Assembly (NCBI GenBank): GCA_029204225.1
Contig: MU835418.1
Location: 1-39,255 of the forward strand
Origin: Diphasiastrum complanatum
Taxonomy: Eukaryota > Streptophyta > Lycopodiopsida > Lycopodiales > Lycopodiaceae
Reading direction: 5' to 3'
Length of the DNA: 39,255 nt
Shown here piece after piece: positions 30,331-39,255 of the stretch. A program made the position numbers and the translations under genes. Under the pieces are notes generated by a model, which did no database searches, was not told where the DNA came from, and was given only the letters and a program-made list of their open reading frames with translations. Every line of letters starts with the position of its first letter. The first letter of the stretch is position 1.

Positions 30331-32045
30331 GTTAAATTATGCAAAAATTGCAATCAGAATGGGCATTACATCAACGAATGTCCCAATGGATCACGGTATT
30401 GTGTGATTGGTAACATGTACAGTCATTGGACGAATTAATGCCAGAGATTGCAGGCTATAAGGACCACGGGCGCTTAAAAAGTGCAGACGCAACAACAACA
30501 ACAACCACAACCTCAATTGCAACACCCCCTCAGCAGATGCCACCACAAATGCAACAATATCCATCGCCATATCAATAAGGAAATCAGATGGCGCCACGAC
30601 CATTTCAAAGGCAAGTGCGGTTTAGACCGGAATTACTAGAGGATGTCTGGAATTTTTGCAGTCAGAGAGGCCATGCTATATCATTGAGAGGGTGTCGGAA
30701 ATTTGCAGGGAGGGTTACCACCACCAAGGTTGAATAATTGTTTCAATGACCAAAATACTATGCATGGAGGGATGAATGGTCCTGAACAACAAGCACCGGT
30801 ATAGGTAATCATGGTGGAGGAACCACCGTTAACCGATGTGCAAGCGGTTATATGCCACAAGGAGAAGGGGAAGGCAATAATCCAAGAGGGAACTGTTGAA
30901 GACATTGGTCCAAGGACATCCGATTCCGATATTGGTCAGATGGCAAAAGTCACTTAGGAAGTGTTGCAATAGCTGCATCAGACACATGGGCCAAATTCTT
31001 TGTGGGAGTGGGTGGATATAGTTGCGGACCAGATCGCGGAATTTGTGCATAACTATAAGTTTCAAGTCACGATGACCCAATTAATGCAAATTGCATCTTA
31101 TTTAGCAGAATTTATACGATCTAAATTGCCGGGGGTTAAAATATCGGAAGGAATGCTTGCAACACCAGTTAATGCGATTGTTCAGTCAACAGAACAAGAC
31201 ATCGTTCCTACATTGGAAATTGAAATTTAGGGGTAGGAGTTCAGATTGATGGGGGTGCAAAAGTGAACATTATTGAAGAAGAAACATATAACAAATTGAA
31301 AAATGTTGTATTACATAAAAGCCACAGGAATGGCTAATCACACACGAGATTCTCCAGTTGGAGAAATACGGAAGATTTTTGTATATATTAAAGGAGAAAA
31401 TTTCTATTGAATTTTGTTGTTATGAGATTACCCACAGGCGCCGATGTATATCCGGTCTTGCTAGAAAGACCCCGATTACGAGCTGCGAAAGTAATACACG
31501 ATTGGACAACTGGTATTGTGACGATCCTCGCAGAAGGGAAAAAGATTCAGTTACAGACACATCAGGGTAGGCTGGATTCCGCGGTCCCGACCGGTGGGGG
31601 TTGAGACAGTTGAGGGATTGTTGTTTCAACCAGTGACAGAAGACTCTGAAGAGGATCTACAACTAACGAGTTTGTTTTCGGATTATAACCTGGTAGGAGA
31701 GACACATTTATCTAGTGTGATTAATCTGTTTGCAGCTGACATGGTCCCATCTACCATGTTTGAGGGAGACTCGGTGGAAAGTTTAAAGGAAGGAAACAAT
31801 TCTCAAGGTCAAGGATTCAAGAAATTTTCAGAAGTGATTGAGGAGGCACAGACCTTAAAAGAGGAGCCAGTAAGGTTACACCCAACTCAGATCGCTAGAG
31901 AAAAGCTTTTAAAGATTAATGTCAGGACGAAAGATGATCCCAAATATGTATCTATGGGTGCAGACCATACTCTATAATTTATTGCAAAAGCAACAAAATT
32001 ATTTAAAAAATATAAATCAGTTTTTGCGTGGTCATATAATGAGGG
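30331..32045 (+). pseudogene. Ty3-gypsy relic: knuckles, protease, start of RT linker
   Basis: Begins with a perfect CCHC knuckle (CKNCNQNGHYINEC, 30336-30377), then a second, damaged one (CVIGNMYSHWTN*C), a Q/P-rich segment, a third degenerate knuckle-like word (FCSQRGHAIS), and a helical segment (LWEWVDIVADQIAEF ... LMQIASYLAEFIRSKLPG). The aspartic protease follows (VQIDGGAKVNIIEEETY, ~31240-31300, with DGG for the usual D-(S/T)-G), then VMRLPTGADVYPVLL, RPRLRAAKVIHDW, and the linker before RT (ATKLFKKYKSVFAWSY, ~31985-32035). It ends just before RT proper. Frameshifts are frequent. It is a different gypsy copy from the minus-strand one at 23749, but that relic starts within RT, so the two show complementary parts. 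Confidence 0.82.
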
Positions 32046-32208
32046 GTGACAAAGGAGGTTTATGAGCATGTCGGCCTTTTTATTCACCATTATAAAAAGA
32101 GGTGAAGTGGAAGCACGTCCATCTTTTTTTTCCCCTATCTTTCATTCCTCCCACTCCTCTCCTTCTCCTCCCTCCTCCTTCTCCCACTCTTATCACCCTC
32201 ATTTTGCC
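32046..32208. other. Short pyrimidine-rich spacer
   Basis: T/C-rich, with repeated tcctcc and cttctcc words. No gene. Confidence 0.4.
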
Positions 32209-32792
32209 TCATTCTCTCTTTATTATCTTTGTGTAGCCTCCAAGTTCTTTAAACAAATCTGTTTGGAAAGAGTTTACCCTTCCAATATCATTAGGGACAA
32301 CTATTGGCAAAGTGGCTCCTCTTTCCACTGATGTAATAGTTGTAGTGCTAGGTGTTTGCAAAAAATAGACTTCACATCCATTTGATATAGATTCCACCCA
32401 AATACACCGCAAAAGCAATAATTATATGAAGTGTATTCCACTAGGCTACGGGAGTAGATGTCTCTTTGTAGTCGATGCCCTTACTCTGCACATACCCTTT
32501 TACTACAAGCCTTGCCTTGTGTTTTGCAAGAGTTCCGTTAGCGTTATACTTTGTCTTGTATACCCATTTATTGTCAATGGGCATTCTCCACTATCTTGTC
32601 TTCTAAAAGATCCACTATCTCTCAAGTGTCGTGGCATTTGATGGAATTGATCCCCTCTTGCATAGCTTTTTATCAGATCTCTTTATCCTTGGCCTCCTCA
32701 AAGCAGGAGAATTCAATAGATTGAAGAATATTACTCATAAGTGCAAGATTAACTTGAAATCTATTAGATTATATCTTCTCCCTTGTGGAAGG
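32209..32792 (-). pseudogene. Older copia element, RT part (3' side of the nested insertion)
   Basis: Minus strand from the insertion point: VNLALMSNILQSIEFSCFEE and KAMQEGINSIK (the segment just before RT), [40 protein letters not shown], then the RT aspartate motif NLYQMDVKSIF (~32385-32355), after which similarity fades. It is continuous with 35721-36190 once the younger element is removed. Confidence 0.78.
32788..32792. other. Target-site duplication GAAGG, left
   Basis: GAAGG directly before the LTR at 32793, matched by GAAGG at 35716-35720 directly after the other LTR. Five bases is the normal copia target duplication. Confidence 0.9.
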
Positions 32793-33565
32793 TGTCATAA
32801 AAACGTGGGGATGACCGGCAGCGGAAGCTCGAAGCTTTGAGCATAGGTGTGTAGGAACGAACATGCAACATTTAGCAGCAAAAATATTCAAGAAGAATGA
32901 TTCATTCAGAATTGCGCAAATGAACAATACAATAGTGCGACAAAAATTACACTCTGATTAATATCAACAGTGAGTACAATGGCTTGAAGTAATAACTTCA
33001 AACTTGTTGAGCGTGATAACACTGGTTACATAAGAACTCTAATAGTGTTAAGACAACACTTTGATTAACTTACATTAGAACTCACGCATAGCTTGATTCA
33101 GCTAGTATATATTTACAAGTGTCTTCAAAAAGGTGTGTCTTACAAACATTGAATGCTATTTATGCCAGTCTTTGTATATGTACAAAGTTGGTAACCGCCC
33201 TTGGAATATTTAGTTGTCCAGCTACTTTTAGGGTTGATGATAAGTTAGCGACGTCGGTCCGCCACTATTGAAAAACCCGAAAAACCCGAGGGTGCCTTTG
33301 GACTGAAAGTATGTAAATCCCGAAGGTGCCTCTAGAGCGAAGGCAGGAAAAAATGCGAAAAAGATGAAGGTGGTACTGAAATTGATTCTAAGGCATTCTG
33401 GCCACTGTGTCGCATTTTTTGTGAAGGTGCCTAAAAAACGGTTAAGGCACAAAGAATCTCAAAGGGAAAAATGCGAAGGTCCGAAAAATGTAGTCAGCCT
33501 TCGGTTTTCAGGATGCTCATTACTTGAACGATTTGTTAAGGCTGATGAGCATAAGAAATCTAACA
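32793..33565 (-). mobile_element. Copia 3' LTR of the nested element (773 bp)
   Basis: On the minus strand the LTR runs TGTTAGATTTC ... TTTTTATGACA and follows the polypurine tract TTAAGGGAAAG. It pairs along its whole length with 34939-35715. Over the first ~165 plus-strand bases I count about fifteen differences, so the insertion is not recent. U3 holds repeated aaaatgcgaaa and ccgaaggtgcc words; an AAATATATACTAG near 33100-33120 may be the TATA region. Confidence 0.93.
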
Positions 33566-34938
33566 CTTTCCCTTAATGTGGATCTTCAAAAACCTTGATC
33601 TTCAGATTTAACATATCGTTAAATATGAGATGTTGCTCCTTTGAGAGCTTTTGTGAAGTAATCTGCTGCCATGTAGTTTGTTCTGCAGAAAACCAATGCT
33701 ACTTCCTTGCTATGCACTTTCTCTCTAAGGTAATGATACCTGATTTTGATATGTTTGCTTCGAGAGTGAAATCTCGGATTGAGAGATAACACTATTGTGC
33801 TTTGATTGTCACAATAGATTGTTGTAGGAAGTGTTTGTGCAAGGTTGATGTCTACAAGCAGTTGCCTTAGCCAGATCACATCTTTGGTTGCATTTGTGAC
33901 AACTATGTATTCGGATTCCGTTGATGATAATGCAACTGAGGTCTGCTTTCGGCTGTTCCATAAGATTGGGCCTTGGTTGTATAAAAATACAAATTCAGAA
34001 GTTGATTTTCTAGTATCGACATCTCTTGGCCAATCCGCATCTGTGTAGGCTTCAAGTATGTTGGTAGTTTGGCTGCCTCCGTAGCAGATGCTGAGATTTT
34101 TCATTGCTTGGATGTACTTCATGACCTTTGTTAGTGCTTTCCAGTGAGTTAAGCCTGGATTTGATAGGAACTGTCTAAGTACACTGATCTAATATGCAAG
34201 GTTTGGTCGCATGCAAATCATTGCACACATCAGTGAGCCGATGATGGATTGAAACGGGTAGCGCTTCATTTCCTCCTTTTCTGTCTCAGTTTGAGGAGAC
34301 TGTTCCTTTGATAATTTTAGTCCAGTCGAGTAAAAAGTGACTTGGTTTGCAGTTGGCCATACCATACTTTTCCAGCTCGTTGTTGAGATATCATTGCTGA
34401 CTGATGAAAATCAGTCTGTTGGGTCCAGCTTGTTGGATCTGGATTCCGAGACAATAGTGTCAGTCATCTTGTATTCTTGGGCCAGCATGCATTTCGTATC
34501 CTTCATCAGATTCAGATTGTTACTGAATAAGAGTGTATAATCTACATAGAGAGTGATGATGATGAAGTGTTTTGATATAGACTTAAAATAAACATTTGAG
34601 TCTGCCGAGTTTGGTTAAAACCATTCTTGATCATAAATGCATTGATCTTCTGGAACCAGGCTCTGGGTGACTTTTTCAGCCCGTAGAACACCTTGTGGAT
34701 TTTGCATACAAGGTGCTGTTGCTTGCCGTTCTGCGTCAGACATCCTCAAGGTGAAGAATTTCTTCCTCAAGTGTAACTTAGAAGTAACATCTTTGATATT
34801 GTAGAGAGTTGCATCCTTAGCAATCTGAGCATCACCTATACTATTGGTTGCGCGTTTGCTAGAGAGACGTCTTGGTAGAAACAAGACTGATAATTCACAG
34901 TAGAAATGTAGATTACTGAAATGCCCGCTCTAATACCA
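33566..34938 (-). pseudogene. Body of the nested copia element, large internal deletion
   Basis: Read on the minus strand after the primer site: a gag start (ANAQPIV, IAKDATLYNIKDVTSKLHLR, KKFFTLRMS, ~34860-34745), then an abrupt join near 34740 to RT (NGKQQHLVCKIHKVFYGLKK, SPRAWFQKINAFMIKNGF). Next are the catalytic loop with YVDY in place of YVDD, then KVMKYIQAMKNLSICY, and a well-kept RNase H (YTDADWPRDVDTRKSTSEFV, SSTESEYIVVTNATKDVIWL, SLNPRFHSRSKHIKIRYHYL, 34122-33619). The rest of gag, protease, integrase and half of RT are missing. It kept the signals needed in cis (LTRs, primer site, polypurine tract), so it could have moved as a non-autonomous copy, or the deletion came later. Confidence 0.9.
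34921..34938 (-). other. Primer-binding site of the nested copia element
   Basis: The minus strand reads TGGTATTAGAGCGGGCAT directly after the 5' LTR end (...ACGACA). The first twelve bases match the complement of the initiator-Met tRNA 3' end (TGGTATCAGAGC) at eleven positions. Confidence 0.88.
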
Positions 34939-35715
34939 TGTCGTAAAAACGTGGGGATGACCGGCAGAGGAAGCTCAAAGCTTTGAGTGTAGGCGTGTAG
35001 GATCGAAAACACAACAATTAGCAGCAAAAATATTCAAGAAGAATGATTCATACAGAATTGCGCAAATGAACAATGCAATAGTGAGACAAAAATTGCACTC
35101 TGATTAATATCAACAGTGAGTACAATGGCTTGAAGTAATAACTTCAAGCTTGTTGAGCATGATAACATTGGCTATAGAAGAACTCTAATAGTGTTAAGAC
35201 AACACTTTGATTAACTTAGATTAGAACTCACACATATCTTGATTCAGCTAGTCTATATTTACAAGTGTCTTCAGATAAATCTTACAAGCATTGAATGCTA
35301 TTTATGCCAGTCTTTGTATATGTACAAAGTTGGTAACAGCCCTTGGGATATTCGGCTGTCCAGCTGTTTTTAGGGTTGATGATAAGTTGGCAACATCGGT
35401 TCGCCACTATTGAAAAACCCAAAAAACCCGAAGGTGCCCTTAGACGAAAAAAAGTATGTAAATCCCGAAGGTGCCTCTAGAGCGAAGGCAGAGAAAAATG
35501 CGAAAAAGGCGAAGGTGGTCCTGAAATTAATTCTAAGGCATTCTGGCCACTGTGTTGCATTTTTTGCGAAGGTGTGAAGGTGGCTTAAAAATGGTTAAGG
35601 CACAAAGAAGCTCAAAGGGAAAAATGCGAAGGTCCAAAACATGTAGTCGACCTTCGGTTTTCAGGATGCTCATTACTTGAACGATTTGTTAAGGCTGAGC
35701 ATAAGAAATCTAACA
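34939..35715 (-). mobile_element. Copia 5' LTR of the nested element (777 bp)
   Basis: Partner of 32793-33565. It ends ACGACA next to the primer-binding site and begins TGTTAGATTTC at 35715 next to the target duplication GAAGG (35716-35720). The two LTRs differ by scattered substitutions and small indels, such as an extra gaaggtg near 35575. Confidence 0.93.
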
Positions 35716-35720
35716 GAAGG

Positions 35721-36190
35721 CCCAACTTTCCTTCTTTGCTAGACTCGACAATCTTGCTTTCCTTGTCATCCATGAGTCTCATGTACCATTTAGGTGACTT
35801 ATGATGAGGCGATCCACTACGAGGTGAATATGTCTCCTAAGGTTCATCCTTTTCTTTTTGTTTATCACTTACAACCTCGATCTTTTCCCATCTAATAGAT
35901 TTATTTTTTAGTCTCCATCTCGTGTTTACAATTGAAGGAGTACCACGACCTTCGTCTTTGGCTTGATGATCAACTTATGGTGGTGGCATTGCTTTGTCCT
36001 CAATGAGAAGTATGGATAGTTCATCACTATCTTTTTCATCATCACCAAACCTATGAATCTCATCAAATATGATATCACAACTTATGTGCATGTGTTGTCC
36101 AAGTGGATCATAGCATCTATACCTTGTCATTTGCTCATCATATCTTGTGAAGATACACTTTGAAGCTTGTTGGCTTCTCAAAGTATAGAA
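35721..36190 (-). pseudogene. Older copia element, integrase end and linker (5' side of the nested insertion)
   Basis: Minus strand: KCIFTRYDEQMTRYRCYDPL and GQHMHISCDIIFDEIHRFGD (36160-36050), the end of copia integrase where the element's name motif S-x-K-C-I-F-(I/V)-G-Y is usual. An acidic linker follows, then SPRSGSPHHKSPKWYMRLMD and DKESKIVESSKEGKLG up to the insertion point. The sequence continues at 32792. Confidence 0.8.
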
Positions 36191-36521
36191 TGAATCTAAG
36201 ATCTCAAACTATCAATTATAAGAAGTTTCCTAGCACTACAACTACTCTACATACTCATGAGGCCAATTAGGACAATTGTGAGATTTATGATCTTATTGTT
36301 GGTGAACCATGTGCACACTACATACTTATGAAAGTGCACAATATGATGCACGATATCGTGACTTGGATAGGGCAAGTGGGACCTTGGAGTATCCAACCAT
36401 GAGGTTGACTTTTGGGATTAGATTCCTTCGCCTCATGCAGATAGTGGAAGTACACATCCCTCTATTAGAAATAGAATTCTCTCTCAAATTACATTTTATC
36501 TCAAAAGGCCACACATTATTT
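36191..36521. other. Spacer, nothing recognised
   Basis: No coding motif, RNA gene or repeat partner found on either strand. Confidence 0.4.
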
Positions 36522-36722
36522 ACCATCTTATAAATGTTGTAAAAACAATATGAGTAGCTTATAATTCTATTGCAAAGGAAAACATGTTTGACGAGTTGAA
36601 TAGAAGAGAGATGAAACAGAGACAAAATCCAAACCATCTTATAAATAGTGTCAAAACAATATGAATAGCTAATGAATCTTTATTGCACAAGAAAACTGGC
36701 AACCAGTTGAATGGAAAGAGAA
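36522..36722. repeat. Tandem duplication, unit about 111 bp
   Basis: accatcttataaat...aaaacaatatga starts at 36522 and again at 36633, followed in both by tagct, a Lys-rich aagaaaac/aaggaaaac word, gttgaat and gaaagaga. The second unit is somewhat shorter. Confidence 0.7.
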
Positions 36723-37069
36723 AGAGAACCTAAGATGAAAATGTGAAGGGTAGGAGGAAACTGAATTTGAAATGGAGATTTAAATGGAGATGACACGATG
36801 GCTTGGTAAGTCCCATATTTTTTAGATTGTAATGCATGTGACAAGTGATGTTGCTCCAACCACAGAGATTGAAGCTACCCTCAGTCACAATGGTTTATAT
36901 GGATGGGAGTCTAATTTGAGTGGCTTTCACTTCCATTAGGCAACATGGCAATCACAAGTTCTTTGTTCTTTCCACTTTTCTTATATCGTAAAATCAGTTT
37001 TTAAATTTTTACAAAGGAAATGGTGATGCCTCACAAAACGTAATCTGTGGGGCAAAATTTTTTTTACAA
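36723..37069. other. Spacer, nothing recognised
   Basis: AT-rich, no supported feature. Confidence 0.4.
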
Positions 37070-37153
37070 GCACCTTCCGGACACCGGAAGGTGCACGTAA
37101 AATTTTTTACGTTTTTTACATGCACCTTCCGCCCGGAAGGTGCGTGTAAAAAA
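37070..37153. repeat. Twin hairpins built on GCACCTTCC/GGAAGGTGC
   Basis: First hairpin: arms GCACCTTCCGG (37070-37080) and CCGGAAGGTGC (37084-37094), loop ACA, extended outward by imperfect T-rich/A-rich pairing. Second hairpin: 20-bp arms (37112-37131 and 37134-37153) with one mismatch and a CC loop. Both have the order T-run, AC, gcaccttccg. A diverged relative lies at 20130-20190. Confidence 0.85.
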
Positions 37154-37263
37154 AAATTTATGTCAATTTTTTTTTTTTGTAAAAACGGAATTCATGGAAG
37201 GGAAGGGTCAGCTCCTCAGCCCTTCCGCCCGCGCATGGGCCCTCGGGCACACCGTCTTCCCGA

Positions 37264-37284
37264 CCCCCCCCCCCCCCCCCCCCC
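37264..37284. repeat. Poly-C tract, 21 bases
   Basis: Follows a GC-rich block (37190-37263) downstream of the twin hairpins, as at 20322-20341. Confidence 0.95.
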
Positions 37285-37382
37285 AAAACACCCCATGTGC
37301 CTTGAATACCCTCCTATTTTGCCTTGAAGAACACGTAAAACAAAAAGCGCGTTTGACCTTCTATTATCCAAGTGCCTTTCCG

Positions 37383-37402
37383 TCTCTCTCTCTCTCTCTC
37401 TC
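37383..37402. repeat. (TC)n in the upstream region of the right-end gene
   Basis: Pure TC run. A second one lies in the first intron (37967-37984). TC runs are common in plant core promoters and leaders. Confidence 0.85.
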
Positions 37403-37433
37403 TAGCGGTAGAAAGCGCGTTCCATTTTTATGA

Positions 37434-37445
37434 CCTAACCCTAAC
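37434..37445 (+). promoter_or_regulatory. Telo-box of the right-end gene
   Basis: CCTAACCCTAAC about 320 bases before the start codon at 37764, close behind a TC run. This is a frequent pairing near transcription starts of plant housekeeping genes. Confidence 0.45.
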
Positions 37446-37763
37446 ATCCTCTCTTTCTTGCTCGCTGTTTTGCATACGGTACTGCTTCCAATGTTCTCGA
37501 TAATTTCTTGAACCCAGCAACCCTAAGTCAGGTTTTGGGTTCATTGCATTCGGAGACACGTATATCTCCCACGTGGCTTATCGGTCAGTAGCCGCTTTAT
37601 CCGACATCTGTCGGTCATCCGACATTCAGACCTCTGCAAAGCCCTAGAAGCTAGGGCTTGACCAAACTTGGCTTCAGAGATAGCCTCACGATCAGAGCCA
37701 ACGTTCTCTCCTCTTAACCCAACCCAATGTTGGAACTTGGCTGCACCACCGGGTGCGGCCACC

Positions 37764-38100
37764 ATGGAGGCTATGATAGCCACATGTTTCAAACAACCAC
37801 TTCCAAAAGCCGATGGGCCACATGCATGGTCGGTGTTCAACTACCAGGCTGCCTCCGGAGGTTGACTTCTTACTTCCGTTGAGTTTCTGCCATTACCTCC
37901 AGGGAGGAGAGTATTTAGGGCGAAGGTCTTTTCAGACCTAAATGCTACTCATAGACCTAAATGTTTCTCTCTCTCTCTCTCCCTCCCTGCTTAATATCTG
38001 ATCTTAACTCCCTTCTCTTTCTCGCGCAGCCGAAGAGCTTGGCGGACAGGCAGTGCAGGCCGCTGCTCTTAATCCATCCAGCAGCGTTAAATCTTCTAAG
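37764..38100 (+). CDS. 5' end of an apparently intact host gene, two exons, product unknown
   Basis: The ATG at 37764 lies in an ideal context (GGCCACCATGGAGG). Exon 1 (37764-37860) encodes MEAMIATCFKQPLPKADG, PHAWSVFNYQAASG and breaks in phase 1 at the donor GGAG|GTTGAC. The intron (37861-38029, 169 bp) is pyrimidine-rich and ends TTTCTCGCGCAG. Exon 2 (38030-38100) continues in phase as AEELGGQAVQAAALNPSSSV, KSSK and ends at the donor AAG|GTACAT. Together they give 56 codons without a stop. The frame is open upstream to 37668 but has no other ATG there. The gene must continue beyond 38101, perhaps beyond the window. I do not recognise the protein; this start has no clear transit peptide or membrane segment. 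Confidence 0.6.
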
Positions 38101-39188
38101 GTACATTCATCATCATCTCTCTTCTGTCTTCTTTGCCACTAATTGTAGCTTTTGTTTAGTGGTCTTAATCACTGCACATCTAGAAAGATGAGAATGTCTT
38201 ATCAGCTTTCTTCAATTTGGAAATTGGCTTTGACAAGAGATTGCAAGGGCCATTTTTCGCTAGGCCATGGATTCCTGATTTATTTTTTGATGAGTTTTTC
38301 TGAGATGTATATATGCAAAGTCAGAATAGCACTCAAGAATTCCATTCCTGGAGCACCATCCTATCTGTTGATTTTTAGCTCGTTGCCATCTGCTGAACCG
38401 GATTATAAACCTAAATTGCACCTTGTCGTTGAAGTCACAAATAAGAAATCACCAAATGAATGTAGTTGTTGCTGGAAACGGAAAGCAAACTTGTAGGCTG
38501 AAAATCTAGCTCCAGAGTTGCCCCAAGGTACTGGAAAATAATGTAGGCTATGGTCACAAATCAAATGAAGTGTCAAATAAGCAAGTATGGATCGTCGAAA
38601 AATTTATCCTTCAATGATTGAGTATAATTTCAACAAATTATGGTTCTTTGACTTTCGAATCTATTCGAGCCAATGCCGTAATGGGGTCTCAAATCTAATG
38701 TAACAAATTTTCTTTGAATCTCAATTCTGATTTGTCAAAATCTTTCAAATTGTTTGACAGGAGATGAACTGAGTCTTTGAAGGAGTTTTTGAATCGATTA
38801 TCACCTGGGAACTATGTGTGGGACAGATTCACGCTCTTTTGGCACTAAGTATTGTACCTGAATCCTTGCTGGTTAGATTTGAGGCAGTCTTGGTCCACTT
38901 TGACCCAGAGATACATTGAGTTATATTTGCTGCCCTATTCCAATCTTTCTTAGAATATTCAGAGATACTATCGTCATACATTAGTGAAGCTTTTGCTGTT
39001 CTTTAGTTGTTGTCTATGAGCATCTATTGTTCATACAATTTGAGCAGTCTTTGGTCATTATTTGATCAAGAGCATTCCTGATTATTGTTGCTCTTTATCC
39101 ATATATCTTGGGGCATGCTTTTCATCGATTATGTGGCCTGCTTTTGTTGCTCACCAGACATAGAACCTTAAAACATTTTCCTACATAT

Positions 39189-39190
<2 letters not shown>
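38101..39190. other. Probable long intron or downstream part of the right-end gene
   Basis: T-rich sequence with several possible GT and AG sites but no exon I can defend. The open frame at 38152-38496 has no recognisable domain and starts in intron-like sequence. Confidence 0.35.

Positions 39191-39255
<65 letters not shown>
39191..39255. repeat. Terminal poly-G, 65 bases
   Basis: An uninterrupted G run to the last base. It may be a real long G/C homopolymer, since two shorter poly-C runs occur in the window, or a sequencing or assembly artefact at a contig edge. Confidence 0.95.

Noticed and set aside
37541-37840. Minus-strand open frame of 99 codons
   Set aside because: Antisense to the leader and exon 1 of the plus-strand gene, with no motif of its own.

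Overview
The window looks like nuclear DNA of a land plant with a retrotransposon-rich genome. The evidence is: Ty1-copia and Ty3-gypsy LTR-element relics with plant-type primer-binding sites (initiator-Met and Asp tRNA); a UDP-glycosyltransferase with the plant PSPG box; telo-boxes (AAACCCTAA-type) in front of both candidate host genes; GT-AG introns; and long TC/GA microsatellites. There are no bacterial operons or ribosome-binding sites. I cannot name the species.

Layout. 1-2970 holds a minus-strand host gene or pseudogene: telo-box, short first exon, two further exon blocks with good splice sites, and a 99-bp tandem repeat whose frame is broken by unequal unit lengths. 3955-4136 is a (TC)n tract. 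4400-5917 is a relic of a copia-type element that lacks reverse transcriptase (RT). 5918-6689 is a gypsy LTR with an Asp-tRNA primer-binding site. 7455-7748 is a copia gag fragment. 8415-11282 is copia pol between two ~387-bp direct repeats rich in G-boxes. 12391-12598 is (TG)n(GA)n. 12826-15060 is a copia relic whose 5' LTR is matched by an inverted LTR of a neighbour. 17881-19867 is a minus-strand UDP-glycosyltransferase split by a 679-bp insertion. 20500-23470 is a second copy of the RT-less copia family. 23749-25490 is a minus-strand gypsy pol without an integrase core. 25500-26380 is unidentified plus-strand coding-like sequence. 26900-30330 is a plus-strand copia relic fused to a plus-strand gypsy relic (30331-32045). 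32209-36190 is an old minus-strand copia element interrupted by a younger, internally deleted one at 32793-35715 that has both LTRs and a GAAGG target-site duplication. 37070-37153 holds twin hairpins. 37764-38100 is the 5' end of an apparently intact plus-strand host gene. The window ends in 65 G.

Almost all coding potential is decayed transposon. Only the gene starting at 37764 looks functional, and only its first 56 codons can be read. The UDP-glycosyltransferase and the left-end gene are broken. The most distinctive signal is a copia-derived family in which two separated copies share the same replacement of the RT/RNase H region by an unfamiliar conserved sequence, followed by the same polypurine tract and LTR start. 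This suggests that a non-autonomous derivative, not one chance deletion, was propagated. Other structures worth attention are the clean nested insertion, the 679-bp insertion in the glycosyltransferase donor-binding box, the inverted LTR pair, and an amber codon at the same zinc-knuckle position in two copia copies.
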